Shown one piece after another: positions 44,302 through 52,820 of a stretch of 64,000 bases of DNA. The stretch spans positions 99,900 to 163,899 of the forward strand of contig CAMYOG010000008.1 in assembly GCA_947259925.1 (NCBI GenBank). Reading direction: 5' to 3'. How positions within the stretch are numbered: position 1 is the first letter of the stretch; the number at the start of each line of letters is the position of its first letter. Below the pieces are notes generated by a model. The model was not told the origin of the DNA. It saw nothing but the letters and a program-made list of their open reading frames with translations, and searched no databases. This DNA comes from Thermoanaerobaculia bacterium (lineage in GTDB: Bacteria; Acidobacteriota; Thermoanaerobaculia; Multivoradales; JAHEKO01). The position numbers and the translations under genes were made by a program.

Positions 44302-44350
44302 CCGGGACCAGTCCTTCTTGCTCGGGGAGCGGTGGGCAAGATAGCACGCG

Positions 44351-45493
44351 TCAGAGGTGCCTGGCGCGGCGCCCGAAGGCGGGTCCGGGGTACCGTCGCA
44401 CCCAGCCAGCCAGCTCGAGCTCCAGCAGGACTCCGAGGACCTCGGAGACGCTCTGCTCCGTCCCCGCGGCAAGCGCTTCGGCAGTTCGCGTCGTGCCGGG
44501 GGAGAGGCGGCGCAGGATCTTCCGCGCCGCCGGCGCCAGCTCCGAACCGGTGGGCTCTGGACTCTGGGCCTCGGGTGCTCGTATCTCGACCCGCTGGCGA
44601 ACCGCGAACGGCAGGCTCTCGATCAACTCGCGTGGGTGCTGGGCGGCGAGCGCCCCATCCCGGATCAGCGAGTTGGGTCCGACCGATCGGCGGTCGAAGA
44701 TGTTGCCGGGCAGGGCGTAGACATCGCGGCCGAGCTCGAGAGCGAGCCGTGCGGTGATCAGCGACCCCGACCGCGCGGTGGCCCGGACGACCAGCGTTCC
44801 GAGCCCGAGAGCCGCGATGATCCGATTGCGCATCGGAAAGTGGCTCTTGTAGGGACGGGCGCCGAGCGGCAGCTCGCTGATCACCGCGCCGGCCTCGGCG
44901 ATGCGGTTTGCGAGGCGCGCGCTGCCTCGCGGGTACTCGACGTCGATGCCGCAACCGAGCACCGCGACCGTGCGACCGCCCGGCGCTTCCAGGGCTCCGC
45001 GGTGGGCCGCGCTGTCGATGCCGACCGCCAGGCCCGACACCACGAGTAGACCGCGAGCGGCGAGATGGCGGGCGAACATAAGTGCGGTCTCGAGGCCGTA
45101 GCTATCCGCTCGGCGCGAGCCGACGATCGAGATGCCGGGCGCGGTGGGCAGCGCGCCCCGGTGGTAGAGGACCGGCGGCGGCAGTGGCAGATCCAGCAGC
45201 GCCGGTGGATACCCGGGATCGACCCGGGTGGTGAGCGACGCTCCCAGCCGGGCGGCCTGCGACGCGTGGTCCTCGGCGATCTCGTCGCATCGCCGGAGCC
45301 GCTCACGCACGCTCCTGAGCGCGGCCGCGGAGACCGGGCCCGTCGTCTCGGGCCGGCCGGCGCCCAGCCGATCGAGCCAGCGGTCGGAGCGACTCAACCG
45401 GTACAAGAGAGCGCGATCGACGGTCTCGATCGAATTGAGCGCCACCAGGAGCCTGGAACGCTCGGACGGCGGGCGGGAAGCTCTATCGCTCAC
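44351..45493 (-). CDS. dprA: DNA processing protein DprA (Smf)
   Basis: I use GTG 45493, about 15 residues before the helical LLVALNSIETVDRALLYRLS, as in other DprA proteins (ATG 45568 is possible). The 380-residue protein has the Rossmann-like core: ISIVGSRRADSYGLETALMF, LLVVSGLAVGIDSAAHRGAL, GRTVAVLGCGIDVEYPRG, FPMRNRIIAALGLGTLVVRA and SGSLITARLALELGRDVYAL. A C-terminal winged-helix (DprA_WH-like) domain ends it. It loads RecA on incoming single-stranded DNA in natural transformation. The final codons AGG-CAC-CTC-TGA coincide with the half-site of the family-1 repeat. Confidence 0.93.
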   Translation of the reverse strand: MSDRASRPPSERSRLLVALNSIETVDRALLYRLSRSDRWLDRLGAGRPETTGPVSAAALRSVRERLRRCDEIAEDHASQAARLGASLTTRVDPGYPPALLDLPLPPPVLYHRGALPTAPGISIVGSRRADSYGLETALMFARHLAARGLLVVSGLAVGIDSAAHRGALEAPGGRTVAVLGCGIDVEYPRGSARLANRIAEAGAVISELPLGARPYKSHFPMRNRIIAALGLGTLVVRATARSGSLITARLALELGRDVYALPGNIFDRRSVGPNSLIRDGALAAQHPRELIESLPFAVRQRVEIRAPEAQSPEPTGSELAPAARKILRRLSPGTTRTAEALAAGTEQSVSEVLGVLLELELAGWVRRYPGPAFGRRARHL

Positions 45494-45694
45494 GCACCCG
45501 TAGGCGACGGATCCGGCGTAGCCGACCTCGCAGAGAGGGCCCGCGGAGGGGTCGCGGAAGCCCGGCATCCAACCTTCAAAGGACGCCATTTCGCGCCGTG
45601 GCGAAGGAATCCGTGCCCGATGACCCTCGTATATACTCACAGGGAGGCAGTTCGCGACCACGCTCACAGATTCGGAGGAGGCTTGCGAGCCCCA

Positions 45695-46138
45695 ATGCGA
45701 CTTGTCGATAGACGCACCATCGGGCGCGGCAGGAGCCGCACGTGGACACTGATACTCGGCCTGGCCCTGGTCGTCCTCGCACCGCTGGCGGTGGAGGCCG
45801 CCAAGACGCCGAGCGCCTCCGATCAGATGAAATTCGGCGTGCAGATGGCCCGCCGCGGGCTCTGGAGCGAGGCGCTCTTCCGGTTCAAGGCGGCGGACCG
45901 GCTCGAGCCCAACAACGCCAAGACGCTCAACAACATGGCGGTCGCCTACGAGGCCGTCGGCCAGTTCGAGAACGCGCTCGAGTACTACAAGAAGGCTCTG
46001 CGGGCGGCGCCCGGCAACGGCGATCTGAAGAAGAACTACGCGCGGTTCGTCGAGTTCTACCAGGGCTACAGGCCGGAGGGAGACGAGGAGCCCGAGGACT
46101 CGACGAGCGCCGAGGACGACGGCCCCGGGCGGGCATAG
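45695..46138 (+). CDS. Exported or membrane-anchored TPR protein
   Basis: The start is uncertain: ATG 45695 (GGAGGAGG 13 nt upstream) or TTG 45683. From the ATG, 147 residues with a hydrophobic N-terminal segment (TWTLILGLALVVLAPLAVEA) as signal or anchor. Two to three TPR units follow: MKFGVQMARRGLWSEALFRF, NNAKTLNNMAVAYEAVGQFE and NALEYYKKALRAAPGNGD. An acidic tail closes it. First of a probable operon with a CsgG-like protein and the peptidase-propeller-barrel protein, so a scaffolding role in envelope assembly is inferred. Confidence 0.78.
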   Translation: MRLVDRRTIGRGRSRTWTLILGLALVVLAPLAVEAAKTPSASDQMKFGVQMARRGLWSEALFRFKAADRLEPNNAKTLNNMAVAYEAVGQFENALEYYKKALRAAPGNGDLKKNYARFVEFYQGYRPEGDEEPEDSTSAEDDGPGRA

Positions 46139-46178
46139 GCCTTGCACTTTCCACCAACTTCGCACTAAGAGAAGGCAA

Positions 46179-46934
46179 ATGATCGGAAAAGGCGCCTCTA
46201 ACCAGTCGGCATTCCAGAGCTCACGTCCCCTGCACCGGTCACTTCGTCCCCTCGCCGCGACGCTCGTCGTCGTCGGCTTCGGCTGGCTGGCGATCGAGCC
46301 GGCGCTGGCCGCGACCGTCGAGGTCCGACTGCGGCTGCCCGTGCGCGCGCGGCTCGATCTCGCCGACAAGAAGACCATCACGGTGGCGCCCTTCCTGGTG
46401 GTGACCGAGGAGGAGGGGTCGATCGACGCCGGCGGCGTCGACGTCGAGGACGAGTTCGAGGGCTACCTGACGCGACTGTTGAAGCGCAAGACACATCTGA
46501 AGGTGCTGGAGGCGGGGCCGGTCGACTATCCGACCTACGATCTCCAGGACCTGGCCGCCAACGAGGACTTCTGGCGCTATCTGGGAGACCGGACGCAGGC
46601 CGACCTCATCCTGACCGGCAGCCTCGATTTCGACGTCCAGGACCGGAGCGGGTACCGGACCGAGGAGTATGTCTCGCCCTTCGATGGGCGGACCTACTAC
46701 CGGCAGGTGCTGGTCGAGCAGACCGGCTTCGAGTACGACATCGTGATGGAGGTCTTCGACGGCAAGAGCGGTAGGCGGCTCTACTCCGACAACTTCAAGG
46801 ATTTCAAGCGGTTCGAGGGCGAGAGCGTCGACCCACTCACCGGCATGTTCGAGAACCTCTACTCCCTCGAAGACCGTATCTCGGGAGTCTTTACCCAGAG
46901 GCTGGTCGAGACCAGCCGCCTGCTGTTCAACTGA
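46179..46934 (+). CDS. CsgG-like exported protein of unknown function
   Basis: A 251-residue protein from ATG 46179 with an N-terminal signal (LRPLAATLVVVGFGWLAIEP, ending ALAA). The mature part resembles periplasmic or outer-membrane CsgG/FlgO-type proteins: KKTITVAPFLVVTEEEG, then FEGYLTRLLKRKTHLKVLEA, YLGDRTQADLILTGSLDFDV and EYDIVMEVFDGKSGRRLYSD. It has no lipobox Cys, unlike true CsgG, so pore formation is not implied. It ends 14 bp before the next gene, whose ribosome site begins in that gap; co-expression is likely. Confidence 0.7.
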   Translation: MIGKGASNQSAFQSSRPLHRSLRPLAATLVVVGFGWLAIEPALAATVEVRLRLPVRARLDLADKKTITVAPFLVVTEEEGSIDAGGVDVEDEFEGYLTRLLKRKTHLKVLEAGPVDYPTYDLQDLAANEDFWRYLGDRTQADLILTGSLDFDVQDRSGYRTEEYVSPFDGRTYYRQVLVEQTGFEYDIVMEVFDGKSGRRLYSDNFKDFKRFEGESVDPLTGMFENLYSLEDRISGVFTQRLVETSRLLFN

Positions 46935-46948
46935 CTAAGGAGGTCGTC

Positions 46949-49882
46949 TTGATCCGTCGAGGGACTCTACTCAAGGCCCTTGTTGTCTCGATTGCCCTGG
47001 CGATGGCGCTCGCGCCGCTCGCCGAGGCTCAGTACGGTCAGTTCTTCGGCCGGAACAAGGTCCGTTACGACGACTTCAAGTGGGAGATCTACCACTCGAC
47101 CCACTTCAACGTCTATTACTACGAGACCGAAGCGCATCTCCTGCAGAAGATCGTTTCCTACGCGGAGAGCGCCTACGATCAGCTGTCGCAGAAGCTCGAC
47201 TACCAGATCCAGGAGCCGACCAACCTCATCTTCTACGACACGCACTCGGCTTTCGAGCAGACCAACATCATCCTGAACTTCATCCCCGAGGGGACCGGGG
47301 CGTTCGCGACCCCGGTCCGGAACCGGATGGTCCTGCCGGTCGACCTCCCGGGCCCCGAGCTGATGGCGCTGGTACTGCACGAGCTGACCCATATCTTCCA
47401 GTACCACATCCTCTTCGGCGGCAATCTCGGCCGTGGCGTCGCGTCGTCCCCGCCGCTCTGGTTCATGGAGGGGATGGCAAGCTACTTCGCCAAGGACGAG
47501 ACCGCGCGCGACAAGATGTACCTGCGCGACGCGGTGGTCAACGACCGCCTACCGTCGATCAGTCAGAACTTCGGCGGCTACTTCGCCTATCGCTTCGGCC
47601 ACGCGATCTTCGACTTCATCGAGGAGCGCTGGGGCGAGGAAGGCGTGCGGGACTTCATGATCGAGACCCGCAACACGCTGGGCGGTCGCGTCGGCCGCTC
47701 GGTCGGCAAGGCGTTCGGCATCGACGCCGAGGAGTTCGATTCCGACTTCCGCCGCTGGCTGCGGAAGAAGTACCTGCCCGAGTTGATCGAGACCGGTGAG
47801 CCGGCCGACTTCGGACGGCCGTTCCGGGTCGGGGGATCAGGCGCCCCCTACCGTAGCTCCCCGGCGGCGTCGCCCTCCGGCGATCTGCTCGCCGCGTTCA
47901 GCACCGAGAAGGGGCAGATCGACGTGATGCTGTTCGATGCGCGTGAGCGGATCGAGCTCCGCAACCTGACCAAGGGCTACAACCTCGACTACGAGTACTT
48001 CGTCGCCCAGGAGCTGACCCTCGGACGCAACATGGGTCGCGACATCGCCTTCTCGCCGGACGGCAACCAGGTGGCATTCTTCGGCCGGCGCGAAGGCGGG
48101 CGCGAGCTGATCCTGGCCGACGTCCTGAACGGCAAAATCCGGCGCGGCATCGACATGGAGGTCGAGCAGCAGCTCGCCCCGGCGTTCAGCGCCGACGGCA
48201 CCAGGGTTGCCTTCGCCGGCAATCTGAACGGGCAGTTCGACATCTTCGAAGTCGACCTCGAGACCGACGAGGTGAGACAGGTCACCCACGACGACATCTA
48301 CGACGGCTCGCCGACCTACTCGCCCGACGGCAAATCGATGATCCTGACCTCGGTGGTCGGCGGCTTCGCCAAGCTCTTTCGGATCGATCTGGACAATCCG
48401 GCCGAGCGCTATCCGGTGACCACCGGCGAGAGCAACGAGATCGACGCGGTCTACTCGGCGGACGGCAAGCGGGTCTACTTCACCTCCGACCGGACCGGCG
48501 CCAACAACATCTTCAGCATCGATCTCGGCGACGGCCGCGTTCGGCAGCACACCAACTCCCTGACCGGCTGCTACATGCCGACGGTCTTGACCAATCCCAA
48601 CGGCGGCGAGCGTCTGGTCTACACCGGTTTCTGGAAGGGCCGGTTCGACCTCTACCTGCTCGACGTCGGCGATCCGGTCACCGAGCCGCTGATCCTCGAG
48701 GACCCCGAGGCGGTCGCCGTCGCCGCGCTGCCGGCCGATCAGCTGCCGCGCTACCAGCCGTCGATCGAGGTCTCGATCGACGAGGACAATATCGGCAAGT
48801 ACGGCGGCTTCCGGTTCTTCCTCGAGGACCTCCAGGGCGCGGTCGGTGTCTCCAACGACAACACCGTCGTCGGTATCGGCCTGGTCACCTTCTCGGACTT
48901 CCTGGGCGACCGCCGCATCGTCGGGCAGTTCCAGTCGATCGAGAGCTTCCAGAACTTCGATTTCTGGTACCTGGACCTCTCGAACCGGCTGCAGTGGAAC
49001 ACCCACCTATACGACAACCGCGACTTCTTCGTCGGACGGGACCGCAGCACCGGCAGGCTCCTGCGGGGCAACGCCGCCGCCACCTTCACCGGCCTCGAGG
49101 GCGGCATTACCTATCCGTTCAGCCCGGCACACCGCTTCCAGGCGAACATCGGCTACCAGCAGCGGGAGCTCGAGTTCCAGAGCTTCCTGACCGATCCGGA
49201 CGGTAACTTCGTCTTCGATCCGGTGACCGGGGCGCCGATTCCGATCATCACGCCGCGCGACGACGACTTCCCCTACATCCGGCTGTCGCTGGTCGGCGAC
49301 AAGGCGATCGCGGCCTCGTACGGCTACGTCACCGGGCGCCGGTGGCGGATCACCCTCGACTACGCCCCGGATCTCGACGACACCGGTCCCGACAGCGCTC
49401 TGACCGCCGGTGCCGAGATCGACTATCGACAGTACTTCCCGATCACCCGCCGCTCCAACTTCGTCACCCGCCTCTGGGGCCGGACCAGCGAAGGTAACTT
49501 CCCGACCCCGGTCTACTTCGGCGGCCTCGACACCGTCCGCGGCTTCGACTTCCGATCCCTGGTCGGCGACAACGGCTTCTACGCCAACTTCGAGTACCGC
49601 TTCCCGTTCATCGACCTGCTGGCGACGCCGCTGTTCGGCTTCTCGCAGATCCGGGGCAACATCTTCCTGGACGTGGCGGGCGCCTGGTACTCGGAGGTCA
49701 CCGGCTTCCGCTTCTACAACAGTGACGAGGACCGGCTCGAAGACGGGGTGTCGTCGTACGGCTTCGGCCTGTCGTTCCGGTTCCTGGGGATTCCCTGGAA
49801 TGTCGACTTCGCCAAGCGCTGGGATTGGGATACGACGTTGAGTGGGTGGGAATCGTCGATCTGGTTCGGCCCCCGATTCTAG
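46949..49882 (+). CDS. Zinc peptidase + beta-propeller + BamA-like outer-membrane barrel protein
   Basis: TTG 46949 follows a perfect TAAGGAGGT (46936-46944 area). The product has 977 residues with a signal peptide (ALVVSIALAMALAPLAEA). Residues ~45-270 are a gluzincin-like peptidase: HELTH at 144-148 and the third ligand E174 in WFMEGMASYFAKDE. Residues ~285-600 are a TolB-like PD40 propeller (DIAFSPDGNQVAFFGRREGG, SPTYSPDGKSMILTSVVGGF, DAVYSADGKRVYFTSDRTGA). From ~610 a beta barrel follows, ending in BamA/Omp85 surface-antigen signatures (PVYFGGLDTVRGFDFRSLVG, GFYANFEYRFPFIDLL, SSYGFGLSFRFLGIPW). Peptidase and propeller would sit on the periplasmic side. The stop TAG lies in the repeat arm at 49874-49893. 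Confidence 0.88.
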   Translation: MIRRGTLLKALVVSIALAMALAPLAEAQYGQFFGRNKVRYDDFKWEIYHSTHFNVYYYETEAHLLQKIVSYAESAYDQLSQKLDYQIQEPTNLIFYDTHSAFEQTNIILNFIPEGTGAFATPVRNRMVLPVDLPGPELMALVLHELTHIFQYHILFGGNLGRGVASSPPLWFMEGMASYFAKDETARDKMYLRDAVVNDRLPSISQNFGGYFAYRFGHAIFDFIEERWGEEGVRDFMIETRNTLGGRVGRSVGKAFGIDAEEFDSDFRRWLRKKYLPELIETGEPADFGRPFRVGGSGAPYRSSPAASPSGDLLAAFSTEKGQIDVMLFDARERIELRNLTKGYNLDYEYFVAQELTLGRNMGRDIAFSPDGNQVAFFGRREGGRELILADVLNGKIRRGIDMEVEQQLAPAFSADGTRVAFAGNLNGQFDIFEVDLETDEVRQVTHDDIYDGSPTYSPDGKSMILTSVVGGFAKLFRIDLDNPAERYPVTTGESNEIDAVYSADGKRVYFTSDRTGANNIFSIDLGDGRVRQHTNSLTGCYMPTVLTNPNGGERLVYTGFWKGRFDLYLLDVGDPVTEPLILEDPEAVAVAALPADQLPRYQPSIEVSIDEDNIGKYGGFRFFLEDLQGAVGVSNDNTVVGIGLVTFSDFLGDRRIVGQFQSIESFQNFDFWYLDLSNRLQWNTHLYDNRDFFVGRDRSTGRLLRGNAAATFTGLEGGITYPFSPAHRFQANIGYQQRELEFQSFLTDPDGNFVFDPVTGAPIPIITPRDDDFPYIRLSLVGDKAIAASYGYVTGRRWRITLDYAPDLDDTGPDSALTAGAEIDYRQYFPITRRSNFVTRLWGRTSEGNFPTPVYFGGLDTVRGFDFRSLVGDNGFYANFEYRFPFIDLLATPLFGFSQIRGNIFLDVAGAWYSEVTGFRFYNSDEDRLEDGVSSYGFGLSFRFLGIPWNVDFAKRWDWDTTLSGWESSIWFGPRF

Positions 49883-50019
49883 GTTTGGCGGGCACATAGC
49901 ACCTCATCTCGCCGTGTCCTCGGGGACTCGGCTCCTGCGGCGTACGTGAGTACGCCTCGTCGCCTCGCCCCTGCGGTACGACGATCTGAGGCGCTCTATG
50001 CCCGCCAAACCTAGAATCG
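49874..50019. repeat. Long inverted repeat at 3' end of the barrel gene
   Basis: Arms 49874-49893 and 50000-50019 form a perfect 20-bp inverted repeat with core TCTAGGTTTGGCGGGC, extending by CTATG with a 2-nt gap. An inner stem GGCGTAC-GTGA-GTACGCC lies at 49939-49956. The left arm contains the stop codon of the barrel protein. A third type of hairpin unit, distinct in sequence from families 1 and 2. Confidence 0.75.
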
Positions 50020-50292
50020 ACCGTCTTCAAGTGGGTGCGGGGCGCGCTGCGGCCAGAGACGCTAGAACCGCGCCGATTCCAGGTTCAGCGGGCGCGCGGA
50101 GATACGCTAGAACCCTCCGAACTCCCCTGGAGCCGGTTCCAGCCGCAAACCTGGAACCGACCGTCAGGTACGCCGCTGCGGCGTGACGATCTGAGGGGCG
50201 CTGGGCCGGATATACCCAGGACGTGCCGATCCCTCGGGGGGCTGTTAGCGGGCCCACAGGGAGGTCGAGGGAGGGTGGGGGATAATCAATCG
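50020..50292. other. Intergenic tail with degenerate copies of the same repeat
   Basis: Between the hairpin at 49874-50019 and the hydrolase gene, the sequence keeps reusing pieces of it: GCTAGAACC/CTGGAACC, AGGTTCAGCGGGCGCG, AAACCTGGAACCGACCGTC (compare CTAGAATCGACCGTC) and two copies of ACGATCTGAGG-GCGCT. It looks like a stack of decayed hairpin units. No gene or clear promoter is supported; ribosome-site-like GGGTGGGGGA precedes the next ATG. Confidence 0.5.
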
Positions 50293-51054
50293 ATGCGGAT
50301 CGAGGTGCTGGGGAGCTTCGGTGGGCAGAGTGATCAGTGCCGGACGACCGGGTTGGTGATCAACGGCCAGCTGGCGCTGGATGCTGGGTCGCTGGGGCAG
50401 GCGCTGCCGTTGGAGCGGCAGCGGCTGATCGACACGATCCTGCTGACCCATTCGCACATGGATCACACGAACTCGCTGCCGTTCTTCGTCGAGAACGTCT
50501 ACGACGAGGGCTCGGGCGAGATCACCATCTGGGCGTCCGAGGCGACGACGTACGCGATCCGCAAATACCTGTTCAACAACGACGCCTGGCCCGACTTCAC
50601 CCGGCTGCCGAACAACCTGCTGCCGGTGGTCCGCTTCCAGGAGCTGACCGAGGAGGACCCGGTGGTCCTCAAGGGGGTGCGCTTCACTCCGATCTCGGTC
50701 GAGCATCGGGTACCGACGTTCGGATTCCTGATCGAGCACGGCGACGCGGCGGTTCTCTGGTCGAGCGACACCGGTCCGACGTTCCGGTTCTGGGAGATTG
50801 CCAACCAGTCGCCCAACCTGAGGGCGATCTGCATCGAGACCAGCTTCGACAACTCGATGCAGGAGATCGCCGACCTGTCGCTCCACCTGACGCCCTCGAG
50901 CCTGGCGACCGAGCTCGGCAAGCTCGAGCGCAACCTACCGGTCTACATCCACCACATGAAGCCCCCCTGTATCGACCGCATCCGCCGCGAGCTCGCCACC
51001 CTCGCCGACCCGCGCATCCGGCTTCTGGAACAGGGCCGCACCTACGAGTTCTAG
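50293..51054 (+). CDS. Metallo-beta-lactamase-fold hydrolase, class II cyclic-nucleotide phosphodiesterase-like
   Basis: ATG 50293 gives 253 residues; upstream in-frame sequence lies in the repeat tail and is rejected. The metal motif HxHxDH is LLTHSHMDHTNSLPFF (53-58). Later ligands are likely in ISVEHRVPTFGFLIEHGDAA, VLWSSDTGPTFRF and VYIHHMKPPC. N-terminal MRIEVLGSFGGQSDQCRTTG and the order of motifs resemble class II 3',5'-cyclic-nucleotide phosphodiesterases, such as yeast PDE1-like proteins. cAMP/c-di-nucleotide hydrolysis is a guess; a general phosphodiester or thioester hydrolase is possible. Its stop is directly followed by the repeat 51055-51124. Confidence 0.85.
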   Translation: MRIEVLGSFGGQSDQCRTTGLVINGQLALDAGSLGQALPLERQRLIDTILLTHSHMDHTNSLPFFVENVYDEGSGEITIWASEATTYAIRKYLFNNDAWPDFTRLPNNLLPVVRFQELTEEDPVVLKGVRFTPISVEHRVPTFGFLIEHGDAAVLWSSDTGPTFRFWEIANQSPNLRAICIETSFDNSMQEIADLSLHLTPSSLATELGKLERNLPVYIHHMKPPCIDRIRRELATLADPRIRLLEQGRTYEF

Positions 51055-51124
51055 CGAGGTGCCAGGCCTGCAAGATGCAGGTAGCAGGCACCCGCAACTT
51101 GCATCTTGCAGGCCTGGCACCTCG
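51055..51124. repeat. Long perfect inverted repeat, family 1
   Basis: Arms 51055-51079 and 51100-51124 are a perfect 25-bp inverted repeat, core GAGGTGCCAGGCCTGCAAGA. It shares a 19-nt core (GGTGCCAGGCCTGCAAGAT) with the arms at 11296-11383. It starts directly after the upstream TAG and runs up to a TATACT hexamer (51126-51131) that may be the -10 of the next gene. It could terminate the upstream gene. Confidence 0.85.
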
Positions 51125-51171
51125 GTATACTGCGCGCCGTGCAGATGCCGCTCGGCCTGGGCTTCCCGGAA

Positions 51172-51957
51172 ATGCGGGTGGTGGTCCTGGGCTCGGGCAG
51201 TTCGGGTAACGCGGTGGTGATCGAGTCGGACTCGCGCCGCCTCCTGGTGGACGCCGGTTTCTCGTGCCGGGAGCTGGAGCGGCGCCTCGAGCTGACCGGC
51301 ATCGACTCCAGCCGCTTCGACGGCATCCTGCTGACCCACGAGCACCATGACCACGTGCGGGGCGCGGGCGTCTTCTCGCGCCGCCACCGAGTACCGATCT
51401 ACGCCACCAAGGGGACGTTCGCCGGCGTCAACCTGGGCAAGCGCGTGCACGACAGGGTCGTGATCCGCTCGGGAGCGCGGCAGCGGGCGGGGACGTTCCG
51501 GATCACCCCGTTCAAGATCCCGCACGACGCGATGGAGCCGGTCGGTTACGTGGTGGAGGACGGCTGTGGCCGCCGGGTAGGGGTGGTGAGCGACATCGGT
51601 ACGTGCAGCCGGCTCGCCTGGGGGCGGTTGAGCGACCTCGACGTCCTGATTCTGGAGACGAACCACGATCTCAAGATGCTGCGCGATGGTCCCTACCCCT
51701 GGCATCTGAAGCAGCGGGTCGCGGGTCGCTTCGGCCACCTGTCGAATGCCGATGCCGCCGAGGGAATTCGCGAGCTGATCACCGACCGGCTGCAATGGGT
51801 CGTCCTCTACCATCTGTCGGAGATCAACAACCAGCCGGCGCTCGCGGTCGACCTGGTCACCGAGACCCTACGCACCGAGGGCTCGAGCGCCCGGCTGTGC
51901 GTGACCAGCCAGGCGGAGCCGACCGAGTGGCTGCCGGTGCGCGCCTCTTCAGTCTGA
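51172..51957 (+). CDS. YycJ/WalJ-like metallo-beta-lactamase-fold hydrolase
   Basis: ATG 51172 gives 261 residues and the standard N-terminus RVVVLGSGSSGNAVVIESD of the YycJ (WalJ) family; ATG 51145 and GTG 51139 are alternatives. The metal motif is LLTHEHHDHVRGAG (HEHHDH at 56-61), followed by SRRHRVPIYATKGT, IPHDAMEPVGYVVEDG and GVVSDIGTCSRLAWGRL with the bridging Asp. WalJ is a 5'-3' double-strand exonuclease linked to repair in Gram-positives; the activity here is inferred from family. A TATACT at 51126-51131 may serve as promoter -10. Confidence 0.88.
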   Translation: MRVVVLGSGSSGNAVVIESDSRRLLVDAGFSCRELERRLELTGIDSSRFDGILLTHEHHDHVRGAGVFSRRHRVPIYATKGTFAGVNLGKRVHDRVVIRSGARQRAGTFRITPFKIPHDAMEPVGYVVEDGCGRRVGVVSDIGTCSRLAWGRLSDLDVLILETNHDLKMLRDGPYPWHLKQRVAGRFGHLSNADAAEGIRELITDRLQWVVLYHLSEINNQPALAVDLVTETLRTEGSSARLCVTSQAEPTEWLPVRASSV

Positions 51958-51980
51958 GCTCGCGGGTGGCGGATGCGGCG

Positions 51981-52820
51981 CTATCCGCCCGGGGCGATGC
52001 CGGCGGCGGAGTCGACGCCGTTCCTGAAGATCGCCAGGCCGGCGCCCTCGGAGGGCTCGGCCGACGGCTGATTCCGGAACGCTTGCGGGTGCTGGAAGGG
52101 GTAGAGGAAGGCGTCCGGATGGGGCATCAGACCGAAGAGTCGGCCGCTCGGATCACAGATGCCGGCGACGCCGCCCGGCGACCCGTTCGGATTCGCCGGC
52201 CACTCCTCGGTCGGCCGTCCGTCCGCGTCGACGTAGCGGATGGCCACGAGGCGGTCCCTCTCCAGGCGTTCGCGGACCTGCTCGTCCGCGGGTAGGAACC
52301 GGCCTTCGCCGTGGCGACTCGGCAGCTCGAGGGTGTCGAGGCCGCGGGTCCAGACGCACGGGGATTCGGGGTCCGCCTCGATCCGGACCCAGGTGTCCCA
52401 GTAACCGAGTCTCTGGTTCGGCGCCAGGGTCGCCCGGGGGGTGCGGTAGTCGCCGTCGAAGCCGGGCAGCATGCCGAGCCGCACCATCGTCTGGAAGCCG
52501 TTGCAGATCCCGAGCGCCAGTCCGCCTCCCTCGACGAAGTCGACGAACTGATCGTAGAGCTGCCACCGGATCTTGTTGGCGAAGACGAAGCCGGCCCCCA
52601 GGTGGTCGCCGAACGCGAACCCGCCGGGGAAGGCGACGATCGCGTAGTCGGTCAGCCGGTGACGGCCGTCGAGAAGATCGAGCAGATGGACCAGCTCGGC
52701 CGTCGCCCCGACCATCCGGAACGCCTCCGCGGTCTCGACCTCGCAGTTGAGCCCGAGGCCGCTCAGGACCAGGACCCGGACGTCTCTTCTGCGGCTGGCC
52801 AGGTCGGCCGGCTCAGGCAT
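51981..52820 (-). CDS. purQ: Phosphoribosylformylglycinamidine synthase, glutaminase subunit
   Basis: A 279-residue class I glutamine amidotransferase supplying ammonia for FGAM synthesis in purine biosynthesis. Start region VRVLVLSGLGLNCEVETAEA; oxyanion strand VAFPGGFAFGDHLGAG; nucleophile C106 in LALGICNGFQTMVRLG. The closing motif reads GLMPHPDAFLYPFQ, with Asp where PurQ normally has Glu after H-P; His is kept. It is about 50 residues longer than Bacillus PurQ and closer in size to the glutaminase part of large FGAR amidotransferases. Its start overlaps the purSL stop by 8 nt, so the two are coupled. Confidence 0.94.
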   Translation of the reverse strand: MPEPADLASRRRDVRVLVLSGLGLNCEVETAEAFRMVGATAELVHLLDLLDGRHRLTDYAIVAFPGGFAFGDHLGAGFVFANKIRWQLYDQFVDFVEGGGLALGICNGFQTMVRLGMLPGFDGDYRTPRATLAPNQRLGYWDTWVRIEADPESPCVWTRGLDTLELPSRHGEGRFLPADEQVRERLERDRLVAIRYVDADGRPTEEWPANPNGSPGGVAGICDPSGRLFGLMPHPDAFLYPFQHPQAFRNQPSAEPSEGAGLAIFRNGVDSAAGIAPGG

